The notes under the pieces were generated by a model. It was not told where the DNA came from. It searched no databases and was given only the letters and a program-made list of their open reading frames with translations. The translations under genes and the position numbers were made by a program. A stretch of DNA of 64,000 nt from Volvox africanus (lineage: Eukaryota > Chlorophyta > Chlorophyceae > Chlamydomonadales > Volvocaceae): contig BSDZ01000008.1 of assembly GCA_030268105.1 (NCBI GenBank), positions 2,170,001 through 2,234,000 on the forward strand, read 5' to 3'. Each line of letters opens with the position of its first letter. Within the stretch, counting starts at the first letter, position 1. Below are positions 61,917-64,000 of this stretch, piece after piece.

Positions 61917-63540
61917 GTGGCGGCGGTGGCGGCGGTGCTGGAGATGGAGGTGGTGGTGGTGGAGGTGCTGGCAGTGGTGGCGAAGATGGAGGTGGAGGTG
62001 GCGGAGGCGAATACGGTGATGGTGGCATGGATTGGCCGTATGAAAAGGCTTGGGTTTCGCTAATGTCGTCCCCTTCGTTGCTCGTGCTAGGGGAAGGGGA
62101 GGGTGAGGGGATGATCGAATCCTCGCGACTACTCCTGCTGGTCTCTTGCGCGACCTTCTTCACATCCTGTGACATGGTGCTCCGCGATGGTGGAGGGAAC
62201 GGTTTCGGAGCGGCCAGCCGGAGCGTTGATGGCGGCGGCGGGCGGCTGGGTGGTGGCTGTGGTACGGGCTTCGAGATCCATTGCACCAGGTTATTGAAAT
62301 GAAAGGCGTCAATGGGTGTCGAGTACGAATAATCCCAATCGTCTGACTCGCCCCCGCTCAGCACCCCGATCACCCGCATATCGTTCAGGTCCATAATGCC
62401 CATGCCGGAGCTTCCAGGGCGGGAGTAACAATAGTTGTACAGCATCCAGAGAGGGCGGCACTGGGAAGTGGATATGAAGCACTGAACACAGGATAATGTA
62501 AAGGCGCTGCTGTTGTCACTCGGGTAACTGCATGCCAACGTTTTGGGGTACGACGTCCGTGCGCAGTCGTACTTGATACCCAGCCAGGACGTGTGGGGGC
62601 TCTTCACGCGAATCACCGCTATATCAAAATAATTGACGGTATAGCGCATCGAATCTGAACTATATGATTTACCAGCGCTCACATTCACACTCTCCTTGCG
62701 GTAAAACGTCACGTATTCAGGCGCTATGGACGTTCTATTAAATAAATTTGTGGCATTGTCGAGTCCGGGGTAAATCGTCCAGTTGCTGTAGCCCGTTGAT
62801 TCCCAAAAGTCCCAGACACAATGGGCGGCCGTGAGCACATCCCATGGGGTGATGAACGTGCCCGTACAGCGGTTCAGGCCCTTCCCCGTTGGGTAGCGGA
62901 TTAAAGCCATCGCACTGAAGGGATACACGGAGCTGCTCAGTGGGGCGCGCCAGGGCACGTCAGCCAATGCTCGACGGTGCGACTGACCTATGCGGCGGTT
63001 AAGGCTCCTAAATTTGTTTTCGGTTGAGGCAGTACCAGGGCGCATGGCCGCTGCTTCTGCGCCTTCTGATGCAGAGCTGGCTGTGACTTCGACGCTGCCG
63101 TTGGCCGCATCCCTGATGGGAGAGCCTTGAGTTCGTTTTCTCTTGTTGTTGGTGGTGATAGGTGTAGGTTTAGGGGTGCTGCTGCTGCTGCCATTCTCGT
63201 ACGGCAAATCAACGCCGTCTGCTGCATCGGCTTCTGCTGTCAAGCCGTGCCGGAGGGCGCCATTGCTCCTTCGTAGAAGGTTGCGACGAGCGGCTTTTGG
63301 AACTGTGGTCTGATCGTTGGCGGGCCGCGGTGAGGCTTCGACATAGAAAGAGCCGTCGCTTACTGCGTACCGAATCGCGCGGACCTGGCTCGGGAGACCG
63401 GCAGGAACATCACCGAAAAAAGCCAGACCGATCGAAAGGGCATAAAAGGCAAGCAGGCAGGCAGGCGGGCGGGCGGTTGGGCGGGAAATAAAGGCACTGT
63501 GGCCAACTGCGAAGTGAGTGATGGTCGAACCAATTTGCAT
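57112..63540 (-). CDS. Secreted trypsin-fold serine protease fused to four SRCR domains
   Basis: Four minus exons, 63540-61503, 61208-60599, 58752-57971 and 57500-57112; 3819 nt, 1272 aa, all junctions in phase (two rebuild SRCR motifs, e.g. LYGQWG|SVCDDNW). Order: signal-like helix (ACLLAFYALSIGLAFF), a basic propeptide-like region, then a chymotrypsin-fold protease with His in LTAAHC (62821-62823), Asp in YFDIAVIRV (62623-62625) and Ser in RPGSSGMG (62407-62409). The G-x-S-G-x form resembles glutamyl endopeptidase/V8-like enzymes rather than GDSGGP trypsins. A Pro-rich hinge (SPPPPPPP-like, hydroxyproline-type as in volvocine matrix proteins) follows, then four SRCR domains, each with VACRQLGY-like and GRLEVC motifs. 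The product is probably in the extracellular matrix or at the cell surface. The stop follows VGCW. An upstream GTAAGT next to the ATG leaves some doubt about the first exon. Confidence 0.88.
58850..60130. other. AT-rich segment with nested hairpin inside a 1.8-kb intron
   Basis: This part of the 58753-60598 intron is clearly more AT-rich than all flanking exons, especially to 59600. Nested inverted repeats occur at 59465-59480/59563-59574, 59511-59517/59555-59561 and 59523-59530/59538-59545 (GGTCTTGA...TCAAGACC). The origin is unknown; an inserted organellar fragment or a non-autonomous element are options. Confidence 0.5.
58857..58880. repeat. (GTAG)n microsatellite
   Basis: Six tetramers followed by GATA-type units, at the edge of the AT-rich part of the protease-SRCR intron. 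Confidence 0.85.
61241..61300. repeat. Interstitial telomere-like palindrome
   Basis: TTTAGGG/TTTTAGGG-like units on one side switch to CCCTAAA/CCCTAAAA units on the other. Arms GTTTAGGGTTT (61255-61265) and AAACCCTAAAC (61268-61278) are separated by two bases. It lies in the 61209-61502 intron of the protease-SRCR gene. Confidence 0.9.
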
Positions 63541-64000
63541 GATACTTACGCCCGCTGTTGCCGCCGATGCATCAATCTTTCAGCTGTTCAAAACTATAAG
63601 CTAGGAGCATTGAGAGAGCGACTTGTACGTGACATTTTTCGGTCGTATCGTAATCATACCATTGGGATAACATTTAAATAATGATTTTTTGTGCTGTATT
63701 TACTGTCCTTCGTAACGAGGGCAAGGCTGAGACGCAGCGGGCCGTACGTGTACCTAGAGCGGGGCTTCAGGCACTGGCTACCACCTCTAACGGTTTAGTA
63801 AGGAAGAAATCAAATGAATGTTTAAAGTTAAGTTTTAGAAGTAACCCAATAATTTATTTACATATAAGGATTTGAAAATAAAAGTCACATAACAACGGAG
63901 GACCGTTTTGGTGATTTGGACGTCACGGATCGCCGTAACAACGGCAAAGCCAGATAGAACAAGAATGCAGTGTCACGGAAACCATCGAACATGTTATGCG
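63541..64000. other. Upstream region of the protease-SRCR gene
   Basis: No coding frame with support. It should contain the promoter and 5' UTR of the minus-strand protease gene; no TATA-like element stands out. Confidence 0.4.

Overview
The window looks like nuclear DNA of a volvocine green alga (Volvox/Chlamydomonas relatives). The reasons are dense short GT-AG introns with GTGAGG, GTGCGG or GTAAGT donors, TGTAA poly(A)-type signals, exons richer in GC than introns and spacers, Ala/Gly/Ser/Pro-rich insertions inside conserved proteins, many intronic microsatellites, and SRCR and PAN/apple-like extracellular modules. This is inferred from sequence style and protein families; the species is not determined. 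No rRNA, tRNA, CRISPR array or intact transposon was recognised.

Layout, left to right. (1) 1-4522, minus: a type I membrane protein with three PAN/apple-like cysteine modules, a Pro-rich stalk, one TM helix and a long Gly/Ser-rich cytoplasmic tail that runs off the window. (2) 7106-7642, plus: a 107-aa, probably plastid-targeted, single-TM protein. (3) 14577-8854, minus: an EF-hand protein whose exons may splice into a giant low-complexity exon (11793-8854). (4) 17881-16122, minus: a complete three-exon, 211-aa coiled-coil protein. (5) 19405-26686, plus: a 16-exon METTL16-type U6 snRNA m6A methyltransferase, preceded in frame by a helical segment resembling the SPF30/SMNDC1 N-terminus. (6) 28355-33270, plus: a beta-amylase with both catalytic Glu residues and a very large insertion within the barrel. 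(7) 36940-35443, minus: ZNHIT1/SWC6, the HIT zinc-finger subunit of SWR1/SRCAP. (8) 38135-41501, plus: a protein kinase-like gene lacking the catalytic-loop Asp (predicted pseudokinase). (9) 45677-53071, plus: an F-box/leucine-rich-repeat protein of about 11 exons. (10) 63540-57112, minus: a secreted trypsin-fold protease fused through a polyproline stalk to four SRCR domains.

Gene models were built by hand from open frames, splice-site consensus, reading-phase agreement across each junction and family motifs. For METTL16, beta-amylase, ZNHIT1, the pseudokinase, the protease-SRCR gene and the coiled-coil gene every listed junction is phase-consistent, so these models are firm apart from some 5' ends. 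The genes are not an operon; they are independently transcribed nuclear genes on both strands. The functional themes are RNA modification, chromatin remodelling, starch breakdown, ubiquitin-ligase targeting and the extracellular matrix or cell surface.

The most unusual items are the SPF30-like/METTL16 fusion, the roughly 510-aa insertion inside beta-amylase, the protease-SRCR architecture, two intronic palindromes built from telomere-like repeats, a roughly 470-bp TTATA array in a METTL16 intron, and an AT-rich hairpin-bearing segment in a 1.8-kb intron.
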